Part shown: one piece after another, positions 1 to 7,067 of the stretch | Layout of the letters: every line of letters begins with the position of its first letter | Numbering within the stretch: position 1 is the stretch's first letter | Assembly: GCA_900543395.1 (NCBI GenBank) | Contig: UQQT01000013.1 | Span: 1 to 58,111, forward strand | DNA from: an uncultured Oscillospiraceae bacterium | Lineage (GTDB): Bacteria > Bacillota > Clostridia > Oscillospirales > Acutalibacteraceae | Length of the DNA: 58,111 nt | Reading direction: 5' to 3' | Program-made: the position numbers and the translations under genes | The notes under the pieces: model-generated | Databases searched by the model: none | The model's input: the letters and a program-made list of their open reading frames with translations, nothing else | Told to the model about the DNA's origin: nothing

Positions 1-276
1 AAAGTCATAAAACATCACCGCTTGTAATACAAAACTTTTAGAATATTGTACCATTTAAATTTACAAAATTCAATATTTTTTTATTATTCTAAATTTAATG
101 CATTAGTTTATCTTTAGATTTTTTGATGCTGACACATATATTTTTGGGGCGCTGTATCGTTATTGTGTTTACTACATTTTTATAGTGTTTATACACCAAA
201 ATTTCGACTCTTTTTACCACAAAACATGCTAAAAATGTTGTAATTGTAAAAAATATTTAATTTATTTAATATGCTA
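1..276. other. AT-rich intergenic stretch
   Basis: Very AT-rich DNA before the first gene. I see no open reading frame of note, no RNA gene and no convincing repeat in it. The promoter and structured leader of the permease follow directly after it. Confidence 0.6.
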
Positions 277-305
277 TTGAAAATTTTGTAAATATAGTGT
301 AAAAT
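277..305 (+). promoter_or_regulatory. Sigma-A promoter of the APC permease
   Basis: TTGAAA at 277-282, a 17-base spacer, and TAAAAT at 300-305. Transcription would start near 312, giving a leader of about 73 nt that contains the hairpin at 328-363. Confidence 0.65.
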
Positions 306-327
306 AGACGATGCATCTATACATTAA

Positions 328-363
328 AGGGCGGCCGATAAAGGAATCGGCTCGGTATGCCCT
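328..363 (+). promoter_or_regulatory. Compact structured 5' leader element
   Basis: Two stacked helices: AGGGC (328-332) pairs with GCCCT (359-363), and GCCGAT (334-339) pairs with ATCGGC (346-351) closing an AAAGGA hexaloop. A 1x7 internal loop (G333; 352-358) lies between them. The ribosome binding site starts 8 nt downstream, so folding could affect translation of the permease. I do not recognise it as a known riboswitch class. Confidence 0.45.
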
Positions 364-384
364 GTGAAAAAAGGAGATTTTTTG

Positions 385-1848
385 ATGGCAGAATTAAAAA
401 AGCGATACGGACTGATAACCGCAATTTGTATGGTTGTAGGTATTGTTGTCGGCTCGGGCGTATTCTTTAAGGCTCAGACGATTCTGAAAGCTACGAACGG
501 CGATATGCCTATGGGTATTCTCGCATGGATCGTCGGCGGAGCTATAATGATCGTCTGCATACTTGCGTTTTCTCTTATGGCACAGAAGTATGAAAAGGTC
601 AACGGACTTATCGACTACGCCGAAGCGGCTGTCGGCAGCAGATATGCATATATGGTCGGTTGGTTTATGTCGACTATTTATCTTCCCACTCTTACATGCG
701 CTCTTGCATGGCTGAGCGCACGTTATTCGCTGATTTTTGTAAACTCCGTAAATCCCGGATTCTGTGAGGATCCCGTTGCAGGTCCGGAGTGCCTTGCACT
801 GTCGGGAATGTTTCTTGTTATCAGTTATGCGTTAAACGCCCTGTCGCCCAAGCTTGCGGGTAAGTTCCAGGTTTCGGCTACGGTTATTAAGTTCATTCCT
901 CTTCTGCTTATGGCTGTTGTAGGATTAATTTACGGTCTTACTCATCAGTCGACGGAAGCTGCCGACACCTCCATTCTCGCGGCTAACTTTGCAACGACGT
1001 CGGGTGATTTCAGTCCGTTCTTCGGTTCGGTTGTTGCTACTGCATTCGCATACGAGGGCTGGATAATTGCCACGTCTATCAATGCCGAGCTTAAAGACGC
1101 CAAGAGAAATCTTCCCATAGCACTTATCGCCGGCGGTATTATAATTGTTTCTATTTACGTTTTCTACTATATGGGCGTCGCAGGCGTTGTCAGCGTTAAC
1201 ACTCTTATTGAGGAGGGTGCTACCGCCGCATATGTTAAGCTTTTCGGCGGCGTATTCGGAAATATCCTCAATCTTTTTGTCGCTGTTTCATGCATGGGCA
1301 CGCTTAACGGTCTTATGCTCGGCTGTACGAGAGGACTTTATTCCGTCGCCGTCAGAGGCTACGGATTTGCAAGCGATACGTTTGCTCAGGTTGATGAAAA
1401 AACAAACATGCCCGCGAACTCGTCAATTTTCGGAGTTCTCATGTGTTCAGTATGGCTTGTATTCTTTTACGGTGCAATGCTTGTGGAAAAGCCCTGGTTC
1501 GGTCTGTTCAGCTTCGATTCCTCGGAGCTTCCCATTGTAACGCTCTACGCGTTCTATATTCCTATCTTTATAGTGTTTATGATAAAGGCTAAGGACGTAA
1601 ATCCCGTTAAGCGTATCATATTCTGTACTCTTGCTACTGCGGGCTCGGTATTTATGGTATTTGCAGCGTTCTATGCGCACGGATATGTTCCGATGAAGAC
1701 AGCCGCCGCTGACGGTAAATTCTCATGTCCCGTTCTGTTCTATCTTATCGTATTCGCAGTTATAATGCTAATCGGCACGTTCTTCATGAAAAAGAAAGTG
1801 CCCGCTTCGTCCGGCAAAAAGAAACAGTCTGTTAAATCGAAAAAATAA
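385..1848 (+). CDS. APC-family amino acid permease
   Basis: A 487-residue polytopic membrane protein of the amino acid-polyamine-organocation superfamily, expected to have about 12 helices and to import or exchange an amino acid or amine. The first helix carries the family's unwound substrate-binding segment, here GIVVGSGVFF at residues 19-28. The C-terminus is a short lysine-rich cytoplasmic tail. An in-frame GTG at 364 is possible but AAGGAG at 371-376 sits 8 bases before ATG 385, which I take as the start. It is a single-gene transcript with its own promoter, structured leader and strong terminator. Substrate cannot be read from sequence. Family call is firm, specificity is unknown. Confidence 0.9.
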   Translation: MAELKKRYGLITAICMVVGIVVGSGVFFKAQTILKATNGDMPMGILAWIVGGAIMIVCILAFSLMAQKYEKVNGLIDYAEAAVGSRYAYMVGWFMSTIYLPTLTCALAWLSARYSLIFVNSVNPGFCEDPVAGPECLALSGMFLVISYALNALSPKLAGKFQVSATVIKFIPLLLMAVVGLIYGLTHQSTEAADTSILAANFATTSGDFSPFFGSVVATAFAYEGWIIATSINAELKDAKRNLPIALIAGGIIIVSIYVFYYMGVAGVVSVNTLIEEGATAAYVKLFGGVFGNILNLFVAVSCMGTLNGLMLGCTRGLYSVAVRGYGFASDTFAQVDEKTNMPANSSIFGVLMCSVWLVFFYGAMLVEKPWFGLFSFDSSELPIVTLYAFYIPIFIVFMIKAKDVNPVKRIIFCTLATAGSVFMVFAAFYAHGYVPMKTAAADGKFSCPVLFYLIVFAVIMLIGTFFMKKKVPASSGKKKQSVKSKK

Positions 1849-1860
1849 AACATAAAATAA

Positions 1861-1897
1861 TACCGACCGAGTTAAGTGATTCGGTCGGTATTTTTTT
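1861..1897 (+). terminator. Rho-independent terminator of the permease
   Basis: TACCGACCGA (1861-1870) pairs perfectly with TCGGTCGGTA (1881-1890) and is followed by seven T. It abuts the stop codon of the convergent TetR gene and may serve both strands. Confidence 0.9.
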
Positions 1898-2528
1898 ATT
1901 TCTCGTCAATAAAGAAATCCTTGTTTTTCATTCGAACGCTTCCGAGCACGTATGTCATGCTTAAAAACGCAGCCATTTCCTCTGCGGGAACCTGCATGTC
2001 GTCGTTAAGCCATTCGATAACGGTACCCTGTATTGCGTTAATTGCAAATGTCGTAAGGTAATAACGTGAATCGGTCGGCTCATATCCGAGCTTTGAATCA
2101 GGAACGTTTTTAAGAAGCGCGTCGAGTATTTTTTTTGCAAGCTTGTTCTGACAGTCGTTCATTATAACAAATTTACAGATTTCACAGTTTGCCTTGCTGT
2201 ATTCGAGAAAACGCTGTATGTACGATGTGTAGTCGCTAAGCTTATTGAACTTGAGGTCGGTTTGTATAAGTTCGTTATCTATTGCCGTGTATATTTCGTC
2301 CTGAATCTGCTCCATCATATCATATATGTCTTTATAGTAGAAATAGAACGTTGAGCGATTTATTTCGGCTTTTTGAGTAAGCTCTGTTACCGATATGTCG
2401 TTTATGTCCTTTTGTTTGATGAGTTCGAAGAGCGCATTTCTAAGCCCTTTTTTTGTTTTTTGAACACGGCGGTCGTTTGTTTTATATTTGTTGAGCCGTG
2501 CGGTCGGTCTTTCTTCGGTTACAGCCAT
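1896..2528 (-). CDS. TetR-family transcriptional regulator
   Basis: A 210-residue regulator with a TetR N-terminal DNA-binding domain: helix-turn-helix at about residues 46-66 (ISVTELTQKAEINRSTFYFY), preceded by a basic arm. The C-terminal two thirds are the helical ligand-binding and dimerisation domain, for which no ligand can be inferred. The start is ATG 2528 with a GAGGGTG ribosome binding site. It lies between the permease and the acyl-CoA synthetase, and transcribes in the same direction as the latter from its own promoter. An 18-bp palindrome in the synthetase promoter (4726-4743) is a candidate operator, though nothing proves that this protein binds it. Confidence 0.85.
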   Translation of the reverse strand: MAVTEERPTARLNKYKTNDRRVQKTKKGLRNALFELIKQKDINDISVTELTQKAEINRSTFYFYYKDIYDMMEQIQDEIYTAIDNELIQTDLKFNKLSDYTSYIQRFLEYSKANCEICKFVIMNDCQNKLAKKILDALLKNVPDSKLGYEPTDSRYYLTTFAINAIQGTVIEWLNDDMQVPAEEMAAFLSMTYVLGSVRMKNKDFFIDEK

Positions 2529-2581
2529 TTTTATGCACCCTCTTTTGGACTTCTTGTTGCTTTTTAGAACTCAGCAAATAC

Positions 2582-2610
2582 ATTATAAGACATCTTTTTA
2601 TTAAAATCAA
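2582..2610 (-). promoter_or_regulatory. Promoter of the TetR gene
   Basis: On the minus strand, TTGATT (2605-2610), 17-base spacer, TATAAT (2582-2587). An inverted repeat, ATTATTAA/TTAATAAT at 2646-2653 and 2661-2668, lies upstream of it and could be an autoregulatory site or simply AT-rich sequence. Confidence 0.6.
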
Positions 2611-2703
2611 TACTTATGCAACAAAATTATCAAATAAATGCAAACATTATTAATATATTGTTAATAATATAACAAGTGAATAGTCCTTTTGTCTATAAAA
2701 ACA

Positions 2704-2742
2704 GCCGAACTCATCGGCGGTACACACCCGTATGAGTTCGGC
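2704..2742 (-). terminator. Terminator after the acyl-CoA synthetase
   Basis: An 11-bp perfect stem, GCCGAACTCAT (2704-2714) with ATGAGTTCGGC (2732-2742), with a T-rich flank on both strands. Confidence 0.8.
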
Positions 2743-2757
2743 ATATATTTTTTTTGA

Positions 2758-4398
2758 TTAATTTTTAATTTCGTTCTGCTGAGCTACAAGGCTGTCTCCG
2801 CAGTAAATCTTGCGAAGCTTGGGCTTTTCGATTTTTCCGGTGGGGTTTCTCGGAATCTCGGCGAATATAATCTTTCTCGGACGCTTGTAACGCGGGAGAT
2901 CAAGACAGAATTCGTTTACCTCGTCCTCTGTGAGCGTTTTGCCCTCCTTGACTTCGATTATCGCGGCGGCAATCTCGCCGAGTCTTGCGTCGGGGAGTCC
3001 TATGACGGCAACGTCCTTTACAGCGTCGTTCTTTCTTAAAAAGTCCTCGATCTGAACGGGGTAGAGGTTTTCTCCGCCTGAAATGATAACGTCCTTTTTA
3101 CGGTCAACGAGGTATATGAATCCGTCGTCATCCATCTCTGCCATGTCGCCGGTGTAGAGCCAGCCGTCCCTGAGAACTTCGTTTGTCGCCTTTTCATCAT
3201 GATAGTAGCAGACCATGACTCCGGGACCCTTTACGGCAAGCTCGCCGACCTCGTGAGGCTTTGCTTCGCTTCCGTCCGGCTTGACGATTTTTGTCTGCCA
3301 GCCGAAGCCCGCTTTGCCTATAGCGCCGACCTTGTCTATATTCTCAACGCCGAGATGTACGCATCCGGGACCTATTGATTCGGAAAGTCCGTAGTTCGTA
3401 TCGTACTGATGATGCGGGAACACCTTTTTCCATCGTTTGATAAGGCTGGGGGGTACGGGCTGTGCGCCGATGTGCATGAGTCTCCACTGGTCGAGCTTGT
3501 AATCATCGGGATTGAGGTCGCCTCTGTCGATAGAATCGAGGATGTCCTGTGCCCACGGAACGAGAAGCCATACTATGGTACATTGCTCGTCCGAAATGGC
3601 TTTAAAAATCCATTCGGGCTTAATGCCCTTTAATATAACGGTCTTACCGCCGACAAGGAGACTGCCGAACCAGTGCATTTTCGCTCCCGTGTGATAAAGG
3701 GGAGGCATACAGAGAAATACGTCGTTCTTTGTCTGCGAGTGGTGGTTCTGCTCTGTAAGCGCGGAATGCATGAGCGCGCGGTGCTTATGAAGTATAGCCT
3801 TAGGGAATCCCGTTGTTCCCGACGAAAAATAGATAGCCGCCTCATCGTTGTCCGTGAGCTTGATATTCGGTGCTTTCGTTGAGCAGTAGCTTACTAATTT
3901 ATCATAGCTTTCTGTGAACGTTGGACAGTCTGCGCCGACGTAGAGCCATGTCTTGACCCTGGGAATTCTGTCATAGATTTCTTCGACTCGTCCGGTAAAT
4001 TCGGGACCGAAAACGATAGCGTCCGCGTCCGCGAGCTTAAGACAGTATTTAATTTCGTCCGCAGTATATCTGTAGTTGAGCGGAACCGCAAGTGCGCCCG
4101 TTTTGAGGATTCCGAAGTAGATAGGGAGCCACTCTATGCAGTTCATTAAGAGAATCGCAACCTTATCGCCTTTTTTAATTCCTCTTGTCAGAAGCAGATT
4201 TGCGAATCTGTTGGCTTTTTTGTTGAATTCACCCCATGTGATCTCCTGACGGTAGGTTTCATAGTTGCTCGTCTCTATAAGAGAATACTCTCTCCAAGTC
4301 ATACGGCTCTGCTCCTCGAGCTTGGGATTAATCTCGACGAGCGCACAGTCGTTCGGGTAAAAATCTGCGTTTTTCTGTAAAATTTCAGTAATCGGCAT
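2758..4398 (-). CDS. AMP-forming acyl-CoA synthetase (acid-CoA ligase)
   Basis: A 546-residue class I adenylate-forming enzyme that activates a carboxylic acid with ATP and joins it to CoA. The core motifs are present in order: the ATP P-loop SSGTTGFPK (192-200), A5 YGLSES (336-341), A7 YTGD (415-418), the hinge RKKD (433-436) and the catalytic lysine in PTGKIEK (K522). Length is normal for the family. The substrate is not evident; family annotations of this kind usually say long-chain fatty acid, but aromatic acids are also used by relatives. GGAGGAG precedes ATG 4398. Control is unusual: it is preceded by a T-box riboswitch with a terminator, and by a palindrome inside the promoter. The apparent tyrosine specifier suggests, as inference, a role in aromatic amino acid metabolism. 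Confidence 0.88.
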   Translation of the reverse strand: MPITEILQKNADFYPNDCALVEINPKLEEQSRMTWREYSLIETSNYETYRQEITWGEFNKKANRFANLLLTRGIKKGDKVAILLMNCIEWLPIYFGILKTGALAVPLNYRYTADEIKYCLKLADADAIVFGPEFTGRVEEIYDRIPRVKTWLYVGADCPTFTESYDKLVSYCSTKAPNIKLTDNDEAAIYFSSGTTGFPKAILHKHRALMHSALTEQNHHSQTKNDVFLCMPPLYHTGAKMHWFGSLLVGGKTVILKGIKPEWIFKAISDEQCTIVWLLVPWAQDILDSIDRGDLNPDDYKLDQWRLMHIGAQPVPPSLIKRWKKVFPHHQYDTNYGLSESIGPGCVHLGVENIDKVGAIGKAGFGWQTKIVKPDGSEAKPHEVGELAVKGPGVMVCYYHDEKATNEVLRDGWLYTGDMAEMDDDGFIYLVDRKKDVIISGGENLYPVQIEDFLRKNDAVKDVAVIGLPDARLGEIAAAIIEVKEGKTLTEDEVNEFCLDLPRYKRPRKIIFAEIPRNPTGKIEKPKLRKIYCGDSLVAQQNEIKN

Positions 4399-4399
4399 A

Positions 4400-4712
4400 G
4401 CCTTCTCCTCCGAAAAAAATAATAAAAAACGTCCTCTGACTTAAAATCATAAGTCGGAGGACGGGAAAATCCGTGGTACCACCTCGGTTCGCCGTTTAAA
4501 ACGGCCTCATGGATACAGGATGAAAACATCTGTATATCCGTTTGCTGTAACGGGCAAACCCGGTATAGCCTACTGAAACGTTCGGTATACGGCTCTCGGG
4601 ATGTATTCGCAAATGATTATCACTGCTGTCTTGCACCTAACGACAGCTCTCTGCAAGCTTTAATCAAGGCTACTTTTTCCCGGTCAACGCCTGTGGCGGT
4701 ATTAAAAAGATT
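4400..4712 (-). promoter_or_regulatory. T-box riboswitch leader, probable tyrosine specifier
   Basis: The minus strand between promoter and acyl-CoA synthetase carries the hallmarks of a T-box: a GGGAAAAAGTAG start of stem I, the AGAGAG bulge and a GGTGCAAG distal loop, a specifier loop reading GAA-TAC-A (TAC is complementary to 4603-4605), the 14-nt T-box AGGTGGTACCACGG (complement of 4471-4484), and a terminator. UAC followed by a purine is the usual layout for tyrosine. The TGGT in the T-box would pair with an ACCA tRNA end, as tRNA-Tyr has. Uncharged tRNA would promote read-through into the synthetase. Confidence 0.9.
4424..4462 (-). terminator. T-box terminator hairpin
   Basis: GTCCTCTGACTTA (4431-4443) pairs with TAAGTCGGAGGAC (4450-4462). 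On the minus strand it is followed by a T run (4424-4430) just before the ribosome binding site of the acyl-CoA synthetase. Confidence 0.9.
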
Positions 4713-4718
4713 AAACTA

Positions 4719-4747
4719 ACTATATCATTCTTTTTTAAGAATGTCAA
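4719..4747 (-). promoter_or_regulatory. Promoter of the T-box/acyl-CoA synthetase unit with palindromic operator
   Basis: On the minus strand TTGACA (4742-4747), exactly 17 bases, TATAGT (4719-4724). The spacer contains an 18-bp inverted repeat, CATTCTT/AAGAATG (4726-4732 and 4737-4743), that overlaps the -35 box by two bases, the usual place and size for a repressor operator. Confidence 0.8.
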
Positions 4748-4750
4748 GTA

Positions 4751-5782
4751 TTATTTTATTTGAGGCTTGTAACACTCGATAATTTCCGCCGAATCAGCCG
4801 AAACGGTGAATTTGCCCTTACAGCAGTCGGGAATTAAGAAATAATCGCCGGTCTTTACGTCTTTCGAATACTCTTCGGATGTAATTATTGCTTCTCCGCT
4901 TGTGACAACGTATACGCATGCGCCTTTGTCGAACGTAAATTTTCCGCACGAGAGCGTAACCTTTCTCAATGCGAAGCTCGTCGTAATGTCAGAATCTATG
5001 AAAGACTGATATTTGCATCCGTCTTTTTCATAAATTGTTTTGCCTGCAAGGGGCAGGGGATAGCGTTTGTTCATATCGAAGCACGACAGTGCGATATCCT
5101 TATCGAGTCCTAAGTACATCTCCCTGTCGGAGAGTCTGTAATCTCCGCACCAGCGTTCGGGCTGAATCGTGAAATCGGTCGGCTCCTGAACCTCGAGCAA
5201 AAGACAGCCGTAACCTATCGCGTGAACCATGTTCGCCGGAATATAGATAACGTCGCCGGTCTTTACATCGTAGCTTTCGAGCAGCTCCTCCATTGCGGAT
5301 TTATCCGTTTCGCTTAATTCGACAGCCTTTTTAAGCTGTTCAAGGGTTGTGCCTTTTTTGAATCCGTAGTAAATTTTCGCGCCCGGACGGGTCGCCAGAA
5401 TCGTCCAGCACTCCTCCTTGCCGTAAGGGGAGTTGAAATGTTTTCTTGAAAAGCCCTTATCGGGATGAGTCTGAACGGGGAGACGGATTGCCGAGTCGAG
5501 AATTTTCGTAAGCACACCGAGGTCGTCTCTGTCTCCGAGAAGCTCTTTTTTATAAGTATTGAGAGCGTCGTTTAAGTACAGATCGCTGTCCTTTATTTTT
5601 GAAACGCCCTCGTACGGGTCTGCGCTTCCCTCGTTAAGAGCCGTAACGGACGAAACGACCCACTCCTCGGGATAGTTCGAGTCCTCGGAGTCGTCGGAGA
5701 AAAACTGCGAGAACAGCTTTCCGCCCTTATAAACCCTCCATACTCTGTTTTTTTCAAAGAATACGGGATAATCGTAAAACAT
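4751..5782 (-). CDS. manA: Class I mannose-6-phosphate isomerase-like protein
   Basis: A 343-residue cupin-fold zinc enzyme of the ManA type, which interconverts mannose-6-phosphate and fructose-6-phosphate. The metal site is recognisable: QTHPD (Q104, H106), a glutamate in GKEECW (E123/E124) and the later histidine in IPANMVHAIG (H187). Length fits the shorter bacterial class I enzymes. It is the last gene of the glycyl-radical operon: the start lies 3 bases after the upstream kinase stop, with an AAGGTGA ribosome binding site. That position raises the possibility that it isomerises a phosphorylated sugar made by the kinase, rather than acting as the general housekeeping isomerase. Confidence 0.85.
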   Translation of the reverse strand: MFYDYPVFFEKNRVWRVYKGGKLFSQFFSDDSEDSNYPEEWVVSSVTALNEGSADPYEGVSKIKDSDLYLNDALNTYKKELLGDRDDLGVLTKILDSAIRLPVQTHPDKGFSRKHFNSPYGKEECWTILATRPGAKIYYGFKKGTTLEQLKKAVELSETDKSAMEELLESYDVKTGDVIYIPANMVHAIGYGCLLLEVQEPTDFTIQPERWCGDYRLSDREMYLGLDKDIALSCFDMNKRYPLPLAGKTIYEKDGCKYQSFIDSDITTSFALRKVTLSCGKFTFDKGACVYVVTSGEAIITSEEYSKDVKTGDYFLIPDCCKGKFTVSADSAEIIECYKPQIK

Positions 5783-5785
5783 TAT

Positions 5786-7057
5786 TTATTCACCTTGATA
5801 TTTTATTAAATTCTGCGCTTCGTTTATATCCTTGAATATTCCCGAAGCGACGCCCGCGGTGAGAGCCGCGCCGAACGACGCCTCCTCGCTGTGAACGGGG
5901 ATTTTTATTTCGCATCCGAATTTTTTTCCGGCAATGCGTTTGAGCGGTTCATTTTTTCTGATTCCGTTGCCGCTGCCGACAAGCGACGCGCACCTGTTTT
6001 TGGAGGATAAGAACATATTGTAAAGCTCGTCGGTCATGCCGTTTAAAATCGCAAGAGCAATATCGCCGAGTGTAAAATTACTCTCCGAAATGTTCGTTAT
6101 CGAGCCTCTGACGGTCGGGTCTGAGCGCGTACCGCAGAAGCGTGTGTCTGCGATAAGGTCGGTCGCGGTTTTTGTTTTCAATATTTTATCAATGACGGGA
6201 TATGCGTTTTCTCCCGTGACGGAGGATATGAGCTTTTCCAGCAGTGAGAAAGCTCTGCCTCCGCACAAAGCCGCGCCGACTGCGAGATATCTTTTGCCGT
6301 CGAGCGGACGTATTTCTATTAAATCGCCGCCGTCAGCCGAGTCTGTCGTAAACGATATCTGACTGCCCGTACCGACGTTTAACAGCGCGCCGTTTCCTCT
6401 GACGGAGCCTAAAAAGCTTGCCTGATTGTCGCCTATCGCACAGCATACGGGCGTTTTGCCTTTGTAATATCCGACGGTTTTAAAATCAGCAGTAACACAG
6501 GGGAGCCGGGGATTATCTATTGTAAACGAATTCGTTTTCACGTCGAATTTTCCGAGTGAGCCGGCGTTTGATATGTGCGTTTTAACATTTGTTTCACCCG
6601 TAAGGCGCATTGCTGTATAATCGCCTATCGTGACAAGCTTTGCCGTGTTTTCGGGAATTAAAGAGTTTAATTCGTTATAATAATCCGTTGCGAGTCCGTA
6701 GCCTGCGGGCGCGCCGAACTGCTTTGAATATGTCGAATTTTTATAAGGCAGATCGGCTCTTGCATCCTGCCATATGTACAGCGGGCTTAATGCGTTCGCC
6801 GAAGAGTCGACATACAAAATTCCGTGCATCTGATTGGAAATTCCGATAGCCGATATATTTTCGTCGTAAATTTCGGACAATATCTCTTCAATTGTCGAAT
6901 ATATTTTCTCACACGACTGGATTTTTTCCCAGCTTTTGTCCGTTTTAATAAACGAGTCGTTAGACTTTGTTACGCTTTTTAATATTTCTCCCGTTTCAGA
7001 ATCCGCGAGAACGGCGCATATGCTTGTCGTGCCGATGTCAAGTCCGATTAAATGCAT
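5786..7057 (-). CDS. FGGY-family carbohydrate kinase (sedoheptulokinase-like)
   Basis: A 423-residue ATP-dependent sugar kinase. The N-terminus has the actin-fold phosphate-1 motif GLDIGTTSICAVL, followed by a sugar-site segment NQMHGILYVD and WQDARAD. Later come IGDNQASFLGS and the ATP-site NVGTGSQISF. It is shorter than xylulokinase or glycerol kinase (about 490-500) and nearer to sedoheptulokinase-like members, so its substrate is probably a ketose or polyol but is not determined. AAGGAG precedes ATG 7057; the glycyl radical enzyme ends 10 bases upstream, indicating co-transcription. Kinase plus isomerase behind a radical enzyme implies phosphorylation of a sugar-like substrate or product. 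Confidence 0.85.
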   Translation of the reverse strand: MHLIGLDIGTTSICAVLADSETGEILKSVTKSNDSFIKTDKSWEKIQSCEKIYSTIEEILSEIYDENISAIGISNQMHGILYVDSSANALSPLYIWQDARADLPYKNSTYSKQFGAPAGYGLATDYYNELNSLIPENTAKLVTIGDYTAMRLTGETNVKTHISNAGSLGKFDVKTNSFTIDNPRLPCVTADFKTVGYYKGKTPVCCAIGDNQASFLGSVRGNGALLNVGTGSQISFTTDSADGGDLIEIRPLDGKRYLAVGAALCGGRAFSLLEKLISSVTGENAYPVIDKILKTKTATDLIADTRFCGTRSDPTVRGSITNISESNFTLGDIALAILNGMTDELYNMFLSSKNRCASLVGSGNGIRKNEPLKRIAGKKFGCEIKIPVHSEEASFGAALTAGVASGIFKDINEAQNLIKYQGE

Positions 7058-7067
7058 TTATATCTCC

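Noticed and set aside
4603..4605. Isoleucine specifier (ATC or ATA) in the T-box
   Set aside because: In the usual specifier-loop layout the triplet after GAA followed by a purine is TAC; the isoleucine triplets would be shifted and ATC would be followed by C. I keep tyrosine with some caution.
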